From positions 34,256,308-34,320,307 of the forward strand of contig NC_084666.1 of the NCBI RefSeq assembly GCF_028389875.1: DNA of 64,000 nucleotides, in the 5' to 3' direction. This document shows, one piece after another, positions 1 to 27,400 of the stretch. The first letter of the stretch is position 1; each line of letters opens with the position of its first letter. Made by a program: the position numbers and the translations under genes. The notes under the pieces are model-generated. The model searched no databases. It worked only from the letters and a program-made list of their open reading frames with translations, and had not been told where the DNA came from. The stretch is from Rhea pennata (Eukaryota > Chordata > Aves > Rheiformes > Rheidae).

Positions 1-13938
<13,938 letters not shown>

Positions 13939-13939
13939 C

Positions 13940-16900
13940 CTAAAAAACACAGAATTATTCTTTAGGATATGTTTAATAAAAGGTGCATAATTAATTTTAT
14001 AAAGTACTACAATGCATATCACTAAGTGATTTACATGTGTACTGTCCACCATTAACTCAAAATGGTATGGCGAGTTACAAATTACTGTTACGAAGAGTGA
14101 TTGCGGCATATATACAATAATAAGCAACATCAGCAAAAGTTCTGTCCTTTTCTTAGGGTTCTATAAGATATAATAAAGCTCATAAGTACTTGAATAATCT
14201 CTGCTTTATTTAACCAAGAATAGGTATTCTGCTGCAAAACTGGGAAAAACATTTCATCAAGATATTATTAACTACAACTCTGTTCTGGTAGTTAAATAGA
14301 TACTCTTACTAACACAGCAGACATTTGATTCACACTTCACCACTTCTGGTACGATATATAAATCTTATATTATTCCTTTTCTTACATGCTACCACTTGAT
14401 TTGATTCTCTCACAGTTTAACTACACAACAGAATCCCTAAATAGATCAACATACACTACCTTGTTGCTATGAAAGGCTCTACTGAATATCAGATACAATA
14501 ATGATTACATACCTGAACATACAGTAGGTCTGGATGAATGGATAAGGCTTGTGCTCTACCGAAGGGGAAAAAAAATCAAATAGTCTAGTTTGTGTTAAAT
14601 ATTACTATGTTTGCAATGCTAGCTTGTCTTTAATATTTACTTTGAAAGTGTGCTCATTCTGTCAATATTGTTGCTGACCTTGGGCCACATTTTCAGAGTG
14701 TAAATCACCAGCACTGCAGAGAAATCAATATACATGAATTCTACCAGCTGAGTATCAGTCTCTTGATGACTTTAAAAAAAAAAAAAAAGTCTAATTCCTG
14801 GTTCAGATCAGTCAGATTCTCTGCTATTAGCACACAAATCTAGATAAAAAGGGAATGAGGGTCATACTTACATCAACATAAATCTCAAGAGTAAATCCTT
14901 AACTAGTTGGGGGCATTGGTGTGAAATTTTTAAGATAGATTCAGACTCAAGTAAATGATATCATTATGAAACTAATAAGCTCAAAAGAGATCTTTCAATG
15001 CCTGTGGGGTCTACAGGTATCACAGCATTATAAACCTTGAGAAAAGATACCATACTATCTCTAGAGAACACTTCCAAAGACTTTCCAAGTGACCTCAGGT
15101 ATGTCACATTTTCTCTCTTCCTGCAGCTCCAAAACAATGATAATCCGTTATACTTCCGGAAAATTTATCACCATTACTTTAAATTATAAAATTGTCACAT
15201 TCTGGAGCGTGATCACAAATCACTACAAACTACCATTTGATCAATGATAAACAAATGCAAGCTGGACTTCTTAAAGCTTTTGTGTTGCTCAATCTGCTCA
15301 AGTAATCAAAACAATTATTTTTCTTTCATTTTTGTGTGCATCTCACTTAGTGGCACATAAAGGGATTAAAACTTCTCTGCAAGGATTTTTAATTTCTTTG
15401 CTTCTTATTTCTCCTCTGAGCTTTCCTGCCTCCTACTGTGCAATGTTATTCCATTTCATTACCTTCTGCTTAAAAAAATAAAAACCTTTGGAAAAATATG
15501 GCATCTAGTTTGAATAGGTAGAAGAAATAAGGATGGTTCATTATAAATTTCACTAAAATCATGTGTCTTATCATACAGAAGAAGCAATCATGAGAAGTTT
15601 GTGTAAAAATTAATTTCTAAAATCCACTACGTATGTTTGAAATTTGTCCCGGGAAAAAGAATCTTTTGGTGATGGCTGTTTGTTTTGTGGGCAAACCAGT
15701 GGAAAAAATAAAAAAAACTTTCTTAAAACAGCAGTTGCCTGATTTATATACCACATCCCTCCCAAGAAACATGCATCATTTTAACCAGATTTGCACAGGC
15801 ATCAGTTGGATTTGACGGTGAAACTAAAAACTGAAGTAGCAATGACATTCAAAAAGAATCACAGTGAGCACATTTGTCAACTAAATCAACAGAGCTGTAT
15901 TTCCATTCAAGAGAAAATGATTTGTTACTAACTATACATTCCTGAATGAATTAAGCAAAAAACGTTTACTACAGGACAAATTATTAAATACATTGAAACA
16001 TTCTTAGCTGATATCAATTTACAGAGTTTCACTGAAATCCAAAGAGGAAATGTGACTGATAGCAGGAGGAGAGCTAGAAATTAAAATTGTACATAGTTCC
16101 AAAATGACATCAAAAACTCTTTAGCCTTGTAAAGGCTCCATGTAAGACTACAGTTTTCTGATTTTCTTTATCATATTCACTTACCCACCAATAATATTCT
16201 AGAAACTAAGTCAGGATATTGCAGTTCACAGTTAGTAATTCAAGGATAAAGGAAGATCTCATCAAAACATTGTGATAAAAATTAAATTTTTTGATGATAC
16301 AACTATAAAATTGAGATGAATAATCTGAAATAAAAATAAAAAATCTGAAGTAAAAAACCTGAAATAAAAATATTACTTCTGTTTTGGTTCTCCTGTTTCA
16401 TTTTGACCTTGTCCTATATATGTATGTATATGTGTATGTATTTACATGTGTGTATACATATTCTTCAAGTCAAAGTTCTTTAAGACGAAATCACCCTAGC
16501 AGTGTAGCTGCCTACTTTCTTCATGCTGCTTTCTCATTTGTGTGATTTAAGTAAAATTTGTTGGTAATTGAGGTAGGAAATTCACAGCAGCTAGTATCAG
16601 CAATTATGAAATTGTTTCACCTCAGGAAATGAATGACTGAGCAATACTATAGCCTGATTAAGGTCTAATTCTGCCTGCCAAAACAAAGTCTCATTTTTTT
16701 ATTGCAGTCATATTCAAAAGACAATTTCAACATGAAAGAGGAAAATGAGATACCTCAAAAAGTGCAAGTATCTACTTCTCTGTAATGAGACACCCATCAG
16801 TTTTTAGATAGAAGAAAATGAATATCATCTCAAAAGGAATGATGGAAGATAACAGTGAAACAGTAAGAATATAAGATATTCACATTTCAGCACCATATTT

Positions 16901-17115
16901 TGGACATCCTACCATCTCAGTGAGGATACTATAATTGTATCATAAATATGGCTTTGAATACTGCAGGTGAAAAAAAGCACCAAGTATTCTAACATATTCT
17001 CTATATATACTCTATATAGTTATCATGCATCTGACAAAAGACAGAGCAGAAAACCAAATGCTGCTAAAACAAGTACTAAAAATAAAATATTAAGCTTTCC
17101 TTCTTATGATGTAAA
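13940..17115. other. 5' flank / first intron of KLKB1/F11; no gene seen
   Basis: AT-rich sequence. It should contain the KLKB1/F11 promoter and 5' UTR exon, but I cannot place them. An A-run lies at 14772-14787, a TATG/TGTA-rich microsatellite at about 16420-16460, and an imperfect tandem of a CTGAAATAAAAATA-like unit at about 16325-16372. Confidence 0.5.
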
Positions 17116-17255
17116 ATCTTGAGCCTCTCATCTGAGTCCAGATACCATTATTTTGATGAAGAATCAGTTCTCTCACATGTCCAAAGTTGTCTTCTGTTTG
17201 ACTCGATTTCAATCAAAACTGCTGCAATTCTTGCATTTTTTCATATTCCACTAAA
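17115..17255 (-). pseudogene. Decayed copy of CYP4V2 last exon
   Basis: On the minus strand the sequence GAGAACTGATTCTTCATCAA (around 17153-17172), followed by AATGGTATCTGGACTCA, matches the intact CYP4V2 exon 11 that encodes [15 protein letters not shown]. By eye about 32 of 40 bases agree in the best stretch. Upstream bases can still be aligned to the RRFWVDCCQ part, but stop codons and indels break every frame. It lies downstream of the exon-1 relic at 19.8-19.95 kb in the same orientation, so the two probably belong to one dead gene copy. Confidence 0.7.
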
Positions 17256-17259
17256 ATAA

Positions 17260-19560
17260 AAGCACTAATAGTATATACTCACATCTCCTGCAATTACATG
17301 CCCACAATACTCTTCCTAGCAATACAGCCCAGAAATGGTTGTACACCAGTTATCAGATAAGAAATCAATGCAGACCAAATTCAGGATCACAGAACACACT
17401 GAAAATCCAGCAGTGACTCTTATATCATGTATTTGCAAAAGCACTTTTCTGACAACTTCTTATAAATAGAGTATCTAATAACTGCCTAAGTCCTGGCTTC
17501 TTGCAACTAAAACAACTGATGCTGGCCATTGTTGGTCATTAGATAAGATAGAACATTTCAGTCTACTCAAGTGTCCCATTGACTTGATGAGGCCCTTTAA
17601 GTCTTGTCCAGGCATGGATCAGAAAAGACCATTTATCTAGGAAAAGATGGGAGTCATACTTAGCAGAGAACTCCTGCCTTCAGAAGAATTAAATTTTTGT
17701 TTAAAAAGAAAAGTGAGTTAGTTTAGTTTCTAATTCATACTATCTGAGAAGACAACCTTCAAAATATGATCTGACTATGAAGTGAGGTAGTACTATATTC
17801 AAAGGTTTGCCAAAGGATGGCGCCAACACTGCTTTCAGGAAGGGAAGTGGGTAAGGATTCTCCAAAAGTTCAGTCTTTTACGTGCTGAAAGAAGAGGAAC
17901 AGTAAGATACCATGTTCATCATGTCAAGAGGATCCGTATGCAGCAAGATACTAACATCTCCCCAAGGGAGTTCATCTTTTGGTACATGAAGATAAAATTC
18001 AGGAAGACTAGTTAGCCATCAATAGTCCATCTCCTACACGGGTCCCAAAAATGTGACTGTCAGGGGCCCAAAAAACAGTTTGTGTCAAGATGCCTGGAAA
18101 CCTCTAGAGCCTCTGAGTCAGCCCTGAAAGCACTTTCAAGCAACACTGCTTAGGAAGTCATGTAGAGAGTCTACTAACAGTTTTCTTCATAACAACCATA
18201 GTGCTCCTGAACAACTTGCATACTCATTTGGTTCACTCCAGTAGAAAGGTTTGCCCTATTTGCTACTATAAGAAAGGGCGCTCTGTATGAGAGGAGGTTA
18301 TTCACTTCTTATGGTAAGGCAGAGTTGTATTTCCGAAATGGAGCCATCACTGCTCATCATTAGGGCTACTCTATATGAACCAATACTCAGTATGAACATT
18401 TGGGTTTACAATTTACTCATAGTCTTCACTTCCAAGCTTCAGAAGATAGCTAACCATCCGAAAATGACCATGAACATTACTTTGTATACATGCTTTTCAA
18501 TACACAGTATTTTATTATCTCATTATTTTATCAGGAAACTTGGCAAGACCGCATTGCATCTCTAAATTATTTGTTATTCCCATTAGAAGTTATAAAGAAG
18601 TTACAGTTTTCACTTGAGATCTCCATACATTAGAAGTATGCATTAAAAATAAAGCACAAGCAAAACTACTGTTTGTTGCAGACAGGTATCACAAAAATTA
18701 TTTCCTTATAGAAATGAATGCAACAGTTTTGTTAATTTAAAAAACTGTACACAACATAGATATCACAGAAGAAAATGAACTAATATTAGATTTGTCTTGA
18801 AAATCCTCAATTTAAGGACAGGGCTCAACAAGACACATAAGGTACTCTTCCTGTTTTTGGATACATACTTGATGTCCTGAGAAAATGCATCCTAAACACA
18901 AACCTTGTACACATGTAAAGCTCACACCACCAAGCACCCAGAAGTTTGAACTAATTCTTTACCAAAAAGCTCTTGGAAAAACACAAGATGATTCATTTGT
19001 TTTACGTGCATTACAAGAAGATAGTCTCTGAAAATCACCTTTTTATAAAGATAATGATTCTTATAATCAGCTCTGTAAAATTAACTTCTCGTCAACACCA
19101 AACAACAAAAACAGCCTTTGAAAATGAAGTGAAAAGGTTATATTACCATTGTTCTGTCACTTCTGTTTTCTTTATGGCAATAGAAAAGTTGCAATTACAA
19201 TAAACTATTTGTCCAGGTCTGTGATCTCATTTATGTAAACTAGGCAGTTAAATCTTTCTTTTCTTTTTCTTTTTTTTTTTTTTTTTTTTTGTTTTTCAAA
19301 ATCTTCAGAAAAAGGCAAAATTCAAGTTATCAAAATATAAAGAATTCAGTAGGTTCAAGGAAAATTTTAATTTATTCAGAAAACATAGGAAATATTTTCT
19401 ACTCTGATATTTTATGAAGTACAGTGGTGTCCTATGCATTAAACCACCCTGTGTTATTAAAAGCGCACAACAGACAAAAGAAAACAACCTATAAAATAAA
19501 CAAAAGCAGGACAGACAGATTACATCTTTCTTACTTTGTAACACATTAACAATTAGAGGT
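17260..19560. other. Interior of degenerate CYP4V2 copy; no exon recognised
   Basis: Exons 2-10 of the left CYP4V2 copy would be expected here, but I see no match to the intact exons. The interval is much shorter than the roughly 10.7 kb between first and last exon of the intact gene, so most of the copy appears deleted. A T-rich run lies at about 19250-19291. Confidence 0.5.
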
Positions 19561-19788
19561 GGGCCAGTCCAGTGTTAGCTATTAGCCCTGGCTTCCAGCT
19601 TCTCATCCAGTTTCTCTCTGTAGCTCACCCACAGCCGCAAAGAGACCTAAAGGCGATGGTACACACTGCAGCTTGCCTAGCCAGCCACAGCTCTGCCACC
19701 AAAGCCCCCGACCCGCCTGGCTCCTGCAGCAAAGCCCCACACAGTGAAAGAGACCTCACAGCTGGACTACAGGATAAGCTTCCCTTAC

Positions 19789-19950
19789 CTTCTCCCTCCC
19801 AGTCAAAGGCCAGAGCATTTCCCAGCAGGGGACAGCAGGGGCTAATACCCAGGATCAGCTTCATCACCCACCACCACCACCACCAGTGATCCACCAGGGA
19901 GTGTAGGAAGCATGCTGCCATCAAGAGCTGGCTCCTTGCAGGACCTCTAT
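19789..19950 (-). pseudogene. CYP4V2 exon 1 relic (left copy), start codon lost
   Basis: Similar to the intact CYP4V2 exon 1 at 31944-32145, with flanks also similar (roughly 19600-20240 against 31740-32360). The position of the intact ATG reads ATA (19950-19948). About 40 nt encoding much of the membrane helix are deleted. The segment encoding [10 protein letters not shown] in the intact gene is here DHWWWWWWVMK because of a CAC-repeat expansion. The splice donor GTAAGG is kept. An in-frame ATG at 19921 would give only [12 protein letters not shown] and onward, with no matching exon 2 downstream. Confidence 0.85.
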
Positions 19951-20249
19951 CGCCTCCTAGCAACTGGCTGTGCTGTGCCTTGTCCCCTGCGCCGTAGCAG
20001 GCACCATCTGCTGGCTGGGGACAGCCTGACATCCAGAGGACAGCAAGGATGCAGGCTCTTGACAGATTGTTTCACTAAGGAGGATCAGAGCAGCAGCTGC
20101 ATCAGTAATAAAAGATAAACAAGCTTATCTGTGCCTGCCCTCCTTTGAGCAGTGCCAGGGCACAACGCTGGGGTAACCCGCACCTCCCCAAAGAAGCATG
20201 AGCAGAGAGCAGAAGCACAGATCAGCTGGAGGACCCCAGCTTGGTACCA

Positions 20250-21306
20250 ATACTGCTAGAAGAACATTCAGAAAAAGATTTTCTTTAATAATTGTCTGCT
20301 TTTGTCTGTTGTGTGGTTCCCTTATCCTCCTTTAACACACAAAGCTTCACAGAGCAGAATGTGCGGGGAGGGAAGAAATTACTAAAGTTGTGTGAATGTC
20401 CGAGGGAGACATCCGGATATAACTGTGAATTCCAAGCTGAGATGGTGACACCTTTGCGCTATTGAATGAACAAATTATGCATCTCCTTGACTTGGTGGTA
20501 TGGTGTGAATAAATACAGCAGCCTCAGTAGAGGCATACTACTATTACATTCTGTTGGTAGGGTGGGGAGATCCCCAAAACCAGAAAATGCACCTGCTGGC
20601 TTGACAGTTATCCCTGTGAGTGCCTCAGATGCATGCTGACTGACAAAACAGGGAGGGGAAAAAAACCTCACACGTCTATGAGCATCCTACTGAGGCTGTT
20701 GCAGAAGTAGTGAACAAAACTTTTTAAAAAATACTTCAGCTATATCTCTCAATATACTTGCTGTTTTGTTTCCTGAAGTTCTAAGATTTTCTATCATCAT
20801 TAACACCTTAGAGCTGCAGAGTCCTTTTTGCTTCTGTCTGAGAATCTAATCTAAAGTAGGAATAGTCAGAAATTTTCAGAGGCATTTAGGTCCATTACTG
20901 CAATTCTTCATTAACATCAACAAACAAGAACCTCTCTACGTTGTTTGCAGGATCTTAAAATGTCAGAGCACATTCATTCATTGTTTCGAGCTTTGACTAA
21001 CACAGTAAAATATGGTCAGTTCCTCACCTCATCATTTACTTTCCTTTGCATTATTGCAATTCATTTAAGTAGACAAGGCATAGAATTTGATGGTTAAAGA
21101 TTGCGCTTTAAAGATGAACATAAAATTCATTAGAAGACTACAGGACTTCAGGACTATCATATCATCATTTTTGATGAAATAAGCAGTACAACTTTAGTTC
21201 CAAAAAATCCAAGCCTCACTAACTGGACTGCCTTCAAAACATCCAATTTAAAAACATTCTCCAACCTAAACAGTTTTTGGAATGTAACATCTTGAATTTC
21301 CTTTCA
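20250..21306 (-). other. CYP4V2 3' UTR / downstream flank
   Basis: Directly follows the CYP4V2 stop codon on the minus strand. It probably contains the 3' UTR. I see no convincing AATAAA signal close to the stop, so the transcript end is not placed. Confidence 0.4.
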
Positions 21307-21479
21307 TTATGATACAGAGTTTGGTCTTCTCTTCAGTTGGACCCAGATGCCGTTTTTTGGACGAAGAATCAGCTCTCCTGTCAGACCAAGCTCCTCTTGC
21401 TTTTGACAGCAGTCCACCCAAAAGCGCCGCAGGATGAGGGCTAAAAGGGCTTTCTCTTCCATCTGTGCAAAGCGCTGAC
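21307..21479 (-). CDS. CYP4V2: CYP4V2 exon 11: C-terminus
   Basis: Encodes [20 protein letters not shown], then [17 protein letters not shown] and PNSVS, with stop TAA at 21309-21307. Acceptor CTGTAG precedes it. Comparable in length to the human C-terminus. Confidence 0.94.
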
Positions 21480-24400
21480 CTACAGATTACAGGGCAGCAA
21501 AAGAGGTGCTATTGTCACGTTTGCACCTTCAACAGCTTCTGCATTTACATGACCACAGCAATAACCCGAGAAACACAGCACAGCATGGATTGTATAGCTG
21601 CCTTGAGAGCAGAACTAGGTGCGGAACAAAACTGTGGTCATTCAAATACTAGTGAAACTAGCATTTTTCCCTGTATGACACCTCTGGCCTTCCTGGGGCA
21701 ACATACAGCCCATCTTCCTTCCCCTGTTCCACACTGCTCAAACAGCAAAGAACAGTCAATTCTACAAATTCCACATAAACCTAATATAACACATTATAAC
21801 AGCCTTGTCATATCTCTTGAATGGACTAGGCAGGGAGGGAATGGTTGAGAAACCAGAGGAGGATGGGAAAGGAGAAGATGCAGCACATAGACTGCAGAAA
21901 GAGACAAATCTCACTACTTCACATATGAAAAGGAGAGAGGAGATGCATGTGCAACAGAAAGTCAGACAACCATTCTCTCACTGAGTATTAAATATTACAC
22001 ATACTAAAGATTTGCTAGGACAGAGGTCAAAGTTCAACTTAGATTTCAGAGAAAGGTGGATGAAGGGGGAAAACAGAGGAGTAAATCAAACTAAAACTGT
22101 AACAGTCCAGGAAGTTCATTTAAGCTTAAGTTATGGGAACAGGGCAAAAAAACCCAGTGTTCTATACCTTCTCTGGGTTCCTCTCTATAAAAGATGCACA
22201 GATGGATGTCTGTGCACGTGTGCAGTGATGGATATTGCAAATTTGTTTTTGAACCACCTTCCATACTCTCCTATACATTCTCCTGTACACATATGAACCA
22301 GTTAGACACATTACCCAAGTTAGATTCTACTTTGTAACACACAGTAAGACCTACTTTACTGTTCATCTGTGAAGGGCATCTACTTCTGAGACAAACCTCA
22401 GAAATACAAACTTAAAAACATAAAAACATGAATTTGACATTCTTGTAAAAAGTATGACAATCCCTGAACATTAACCTTCTACGTTTAAGATCAGTGGAGG
22501 GGAAATTCACATCCTTTCATACATTCTGCACTGTAAACAATCATGCCTATATTTTAAGCACTGACAGAAATGTTGAGTGTCTCAGACAGTCCTGAAGAGC
22601 TAACAAGTTCTGGGAAGAGTGGAAACACAAGAGAAATTGAGGTGTCAGAAAAAGGGAAAAAAGAATACGTCAGATACAGGCTGCACGTTTGGGACACCCA
22701 GATGAAAGAGAAAAACAAAACATGCCTGCAGCTCAAGCACAAAGCTGACACACGAGACAGTACACTCAATTTTTCAGAGGACCATCCAGCAAGTCACCAC
22801 ACTCATCTCTGATGCACCTACCGCCACCACACCAAGAGCAGCACTATTGCATTACCTAGGCTTTCTGTTCAACTACCTACCAATGCAGTTCCGGGCACCA
22901 GCCGAGAAGGGCACATAAGCATACGGGTGCCTTCCCCTGCAGTTCTCGGGGAAGAACCGCTCAGGCCTGAATTCCTCCGCGTCAGGGAAGATCTCTGGGT
23001 CTCTGTGCAGCGCGTAAGTTGCCACAAGAACGTTTGTGCCTTTTGGTATCTGATAGCCTTCTGAGGGGCACAAAGGGAGAAGAGACTCAACACAACAGCA
23101 ACGTAAGCGACTGACTGCAGTGAACACCTGCACAGCACACAAACTTCATGGGAACTTTTCCTTGGGAAACACCTCTGATGAGAAGGTGCCGGCAGGATTC
23201 CAAGCGACAAGCGCAGGCAGAGCTTGTCAGGATACACACAGCAGTCAGGACACTACTCACTAATATAGCAATCCTCCCGCAAGCTACGGGCAAACAGCGG
23301 AACCGAAGGGAAGAGACGAAGCGCTTCTTTGACAACGCACTCAAGGTACCAAAGCTTCTTCAAATCCTCCATCGTCACAGGACGCTCACTTTTACCTGTC
23401 CAGAAAACAGACACACACGGGGCAGTAAATCCAACACATCCCTTTCTCAGCAATGCAAACACACCCCGGAAAAGGCTCCCAACTTACTCAAGCAGCAGCA
23501 GCGAGACCACACAAAACTCTGGCACTGGAAGCTCGGAATCCTTTTTCTCAGCAAGGACCCTCACCGTGCTGCTAAACTCCTCCTGGGACACCTCACACCA
23601 GACCCCTTCCACGCCCTCTTGTCAACTACCACAGCCATACAGCAGCAGCTGCTACACCAACACACAGCAGAACCACAGGCCCTCACCCAAGCACCCAACA
23701 CCGCACCCACCCTTCTCAATGCTCACTCGCAGACCTCTCTCAGACATCATCCCAACCACCTCCACCTACTGACAGCTCCACAGCAGCTGCATGGCATGTT
23801 CCAACCTCCCCTTCCTTCTCTAGCGGAGTCCTTACAAAGGACGAGGTATCACCACCCCACCCACAAAGACCCAACACCTCCTCTGCCCCAGGAGAGAAAG
23901 AATGGAAATGTACCAAACACCTCGTCCAGTTCTCGGTGAACCTTCTGCTGGACTTCAGGATTATGCCCCAGTAGGTACAGCACCCAGTTCATAGCCATAG
24001 CCGTTGTATCGTGACCCTAGAGGTCCAGATTCACAAAGGTGTGCACTTCAACACTACTCCTGTGCACAGGCAGCCTATGAAAACACTCTGGTGTGCAGCT
24101 ATGATGGAAAGCCAGACTCACCAGTCCAACAACCAAGAGAAAAAGAAAAGTCAAGACTATCCATCACATTGATTAGCAGGGTATAACATGACCAATGATT
24201 CAGTGCCTGAGAAATGACCAAAGAGAGGCAAAGAGCTTATGTCAAACCAGCAAATATACTCCTTCCTTCTCCTTTGCCTCCTGAAAGCTTTCCATTTCAG
24301 CTGGGGAAAGTAGCCTGGCCTCTCCTTTCTGTTCTGTCTCAGATGACGACCCTCGCTGCTTGCTCTTCTCTCCTCTTCAAAAGTCCTGTGACTGATACCT

Positions 24401-27400
24401 GCCCCTCTACACAAGTCAGAAATTCTATCCCTTGCTCTCTCTCCTCCCAGCTCCTGCAAAAGGCCAGCTGGAGCTCTCCAGTGAGGTACAGCAGAGCATT
24501 CTGCCAGCACACCTACACAGCAATATGGACCTGCATTCATGTCCTTGGTTACTGTCTCGTCCACAGTACAAGACCAGCCACTGCCAATCATAAAAGGGAC
24601 ATAACAGACAAGCTGCAGTCTTCACAGTACTATCAAAAAAGGTCAAATGAGGGACAGTACAGTGGGCACAGGAGGGAAGGATTTTTGTTTCCTGTGAAAA
24701 AAGGGGTCACCTACTGCAGCTCTCGGCATTGCACAAACACTTGGAAGGTAAGGGAAACAAAGAAGAAAGGAGACAAGAAAAAAAAAGGAAATAGGAAAAG
24801 GGAGAAGCTAACTAGCACAGCATTTCGATACTAAATGGCTGCACTTGTAATGAAGTTCAGAGTGCTGGGCCTCTCCCAAATCTCACTGCAGAAGTGAGAA
24901 ATTAATTTAGAAAGAGAGTTTTTCTAGATTACAAAATCAGTAATTGCTTCTGAATTAAGCTCCTCCGAGGTAAAATTCAGGTCCACTTAAAGGAGGTCAA
25001 CTCTCCACCTAAAGCTGGAGAACCAACATCATTGTTCAGCGCCTTCATCAAACCGGTGACAAGGCAAAAGAAGATGATAGCAAGCAATACAGAATCATGA
25101 CAGACCAGGAGAGCAACGGAAAACTGTCAGCCAATGTGACAAGGTACAAAATGTGAAGACAACCAATAAAATGCAAGGGAAAAAGTAGAAACCATTAAGA
25201 GCTCCCATTGCCACAAAGGAGCTTTACAGCAGGAGCTGCAAGTTCACAGCCCACATCAGACATTAAGCTCTTATTGCTCACCCACTTGCATGAGTAGAGC
25301 CTGCTCACATAGGCAGCGACTGTTGGATGTGTTGCCCAGCATTTCACTAGGGGACACAGTTCTGGATCTAAAGCTTCTGTCTTTTTGAAACAACGCTGTG
25401 TCACTAAAGGGTAATTCCTTGCTTTGAAGAATCTGTGCATCACAGTAATTTCACACAGTCATGTCCTCTTACGCTTCCAAAGCTAAAATAATTTGATACT
25501 AAATCCAACCTCCAGAGATAGTAGTCAGTCTGTAAATGGTGAGTCTCAGGTTCAGAAAACAAAAGAACCCCACAACAGCTCCTCTGGGTACCTCAAACAT
25601 GAAAGTATCCACTTCCTCACGAATGTCCGTGTAGCTCAGTTTGTTCCCTTCACCATCTGTTGCACTCAGGAGCATATCCAGGAAAGCTTTTCTCTTTTGG
25701 GAGCCTCTTCCTTCACAGTTGCCATCAGCATCACATTTCCCTTGCTTGGGGTTTTCAAGTTCTGCAGCTTTTTCTGCAATTACCTGAGATTCAAAATATC
25801 ATGTACTCCATGTCTCCTATGGCTATCATACACACAGCCAGTCTACATCACACAAATTTCAATTATTTTTTTAAAAAAATGGTGAATCAGAGAAATGGTT
25901 GAGTATCATCTTTCCAAGGTGAAGACCCAGAAACAGGTGGAGAGCTTCTAACATCTCCAGCATTCTCAGAACTGAGCCCTTCAATTAACTAATTAGTATT
26001 GCTATTATTGGCAAACAGACGGGTAAGGAGCTGTCTTCCTGACAACTCAATATAAGACACAAATGCATTTATGTGAATGGGGATGAACCTCATCACCTAC
26101 TTGGAAAATGTTTACTAATGTAGAACTCTCCTCTATCAGCTAGGCCCCACCCTAAAAAGAAAGATGCTATACTGTATCTGTAAAACTGTGAAGGATCTTG
26201 AGACTCCTCTCATGCTCTCTTCCTTCTCTGAACAGCATATATACACAGTCAGGCCAAAGCCAAGGGCTCATCTGTCGCCGTTGGATTAGATCGCTCATCC
26301 TAGGGGGCACAACAATTACAGTAAATAACATTTCTTGACAAAATGTAAATCCACTACACATTTTCGAGAAACAAAACCAGCTGTACTTGCCCCTATGTAT
26401 CAGAACTAACCAAAACCTACCAAAACAAGACTTCTTGTTTTTTGACCATCTCAAAATTTCTGTACATGTCCCAGCATTTCAGCATCACCATGAATTACAT
26501 CTTTAACCAGTGATCTCTGAGGAGATCATACAACTCAACACTCATTTAGCGAGAATCCTCTTGAAACAGACATTTTCAGTTACCCAGCTCCTCTCCACAT
26601 CCACAGCATGGATCATATCCAGCAAAGATTAACAACCTGTGCCAACTCTCCAAAATACCTGCCCTGTGACCTCAAACAGCCCTCTGGAAGTCCCATACTC
26701 CTACTTGACTGTCCATATGCCATGTATGGCATGCAGTGAGAGGTACACTTGAAATAAACAGTCAAGCAGGATATATGTGTTCAAGTACACTGGAGAATGC
26801 TCTGAAGGGCTCTGTCATTGTTATTCAGCTCCCTCCCATGCTTTTGGCTGCAAGAAGGGACTTGAAGGAGCAATAACTACCTGCAGACCCGTTTCAGGCC
26901 CACCTGTACTATCAATTGGGTACTGGGAAAACTCTGCTCTTTTTATATAACACAGCTGTCCCAACAAGCCTCATAAGGAGTCAGACCCCCCAAGGGGCTA
27001 CCTATCATCCGGGTTGGAACGCCACTGTGGTACCAATACAGACCATGGTTTCTCCTAACCCACTGAAGAGTCACATACAGTTTGAACAGGGTAAATACCA
27101 CTGCAGAGGAGCAGTGACTCAGCTTTAACACGCTGCCTAAATCAGCACCCTCCCAACTCTGGCAGATCATGCTGACATGCAACACTACAGTGCTTTACCT
27201 CCAACGCCACGGGAGGCGTGGAGCAGTTTTTCTGTCACTGTAGCAGTTTTTCCTGCCGTTTTGGCTTTCTACCTCCTCCTACGCCCTGCAACACCACTGC
27301 TTCCTCACACAGTAAATGTACTCCTGACAGCAGCAGCATCAACTCCAACCCAACTACAAAGCAACCCAGGAAGGTTTCATCCTACCTGTAAACAGCACGA

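Noticed and set aside
19870-19889. His-run in a plus-strand ORF resembling a histidine tag
   Set aside because: It is the antisense reading of the CAC/GTG expansion (Trp codons) in the CYP4V2 exon-1 relic.
23148-23939. 263-codon plus-strand ORF
   Set aside because: Antisense to CYP4V2 exon 9 and intron 8. It is proline/threonine/histidine-rich low-complexity sequence without family features. Its second appearance at 35.4-35.7 kb is explained by the DNA duplication.
24214-24834. 206-codon plus-strand ORF
   Set aside because: Lies in CYP4V2 intron 7, has a CT-rich composition and ends in a Lys-rich simple repeat. No domain or splice structure.
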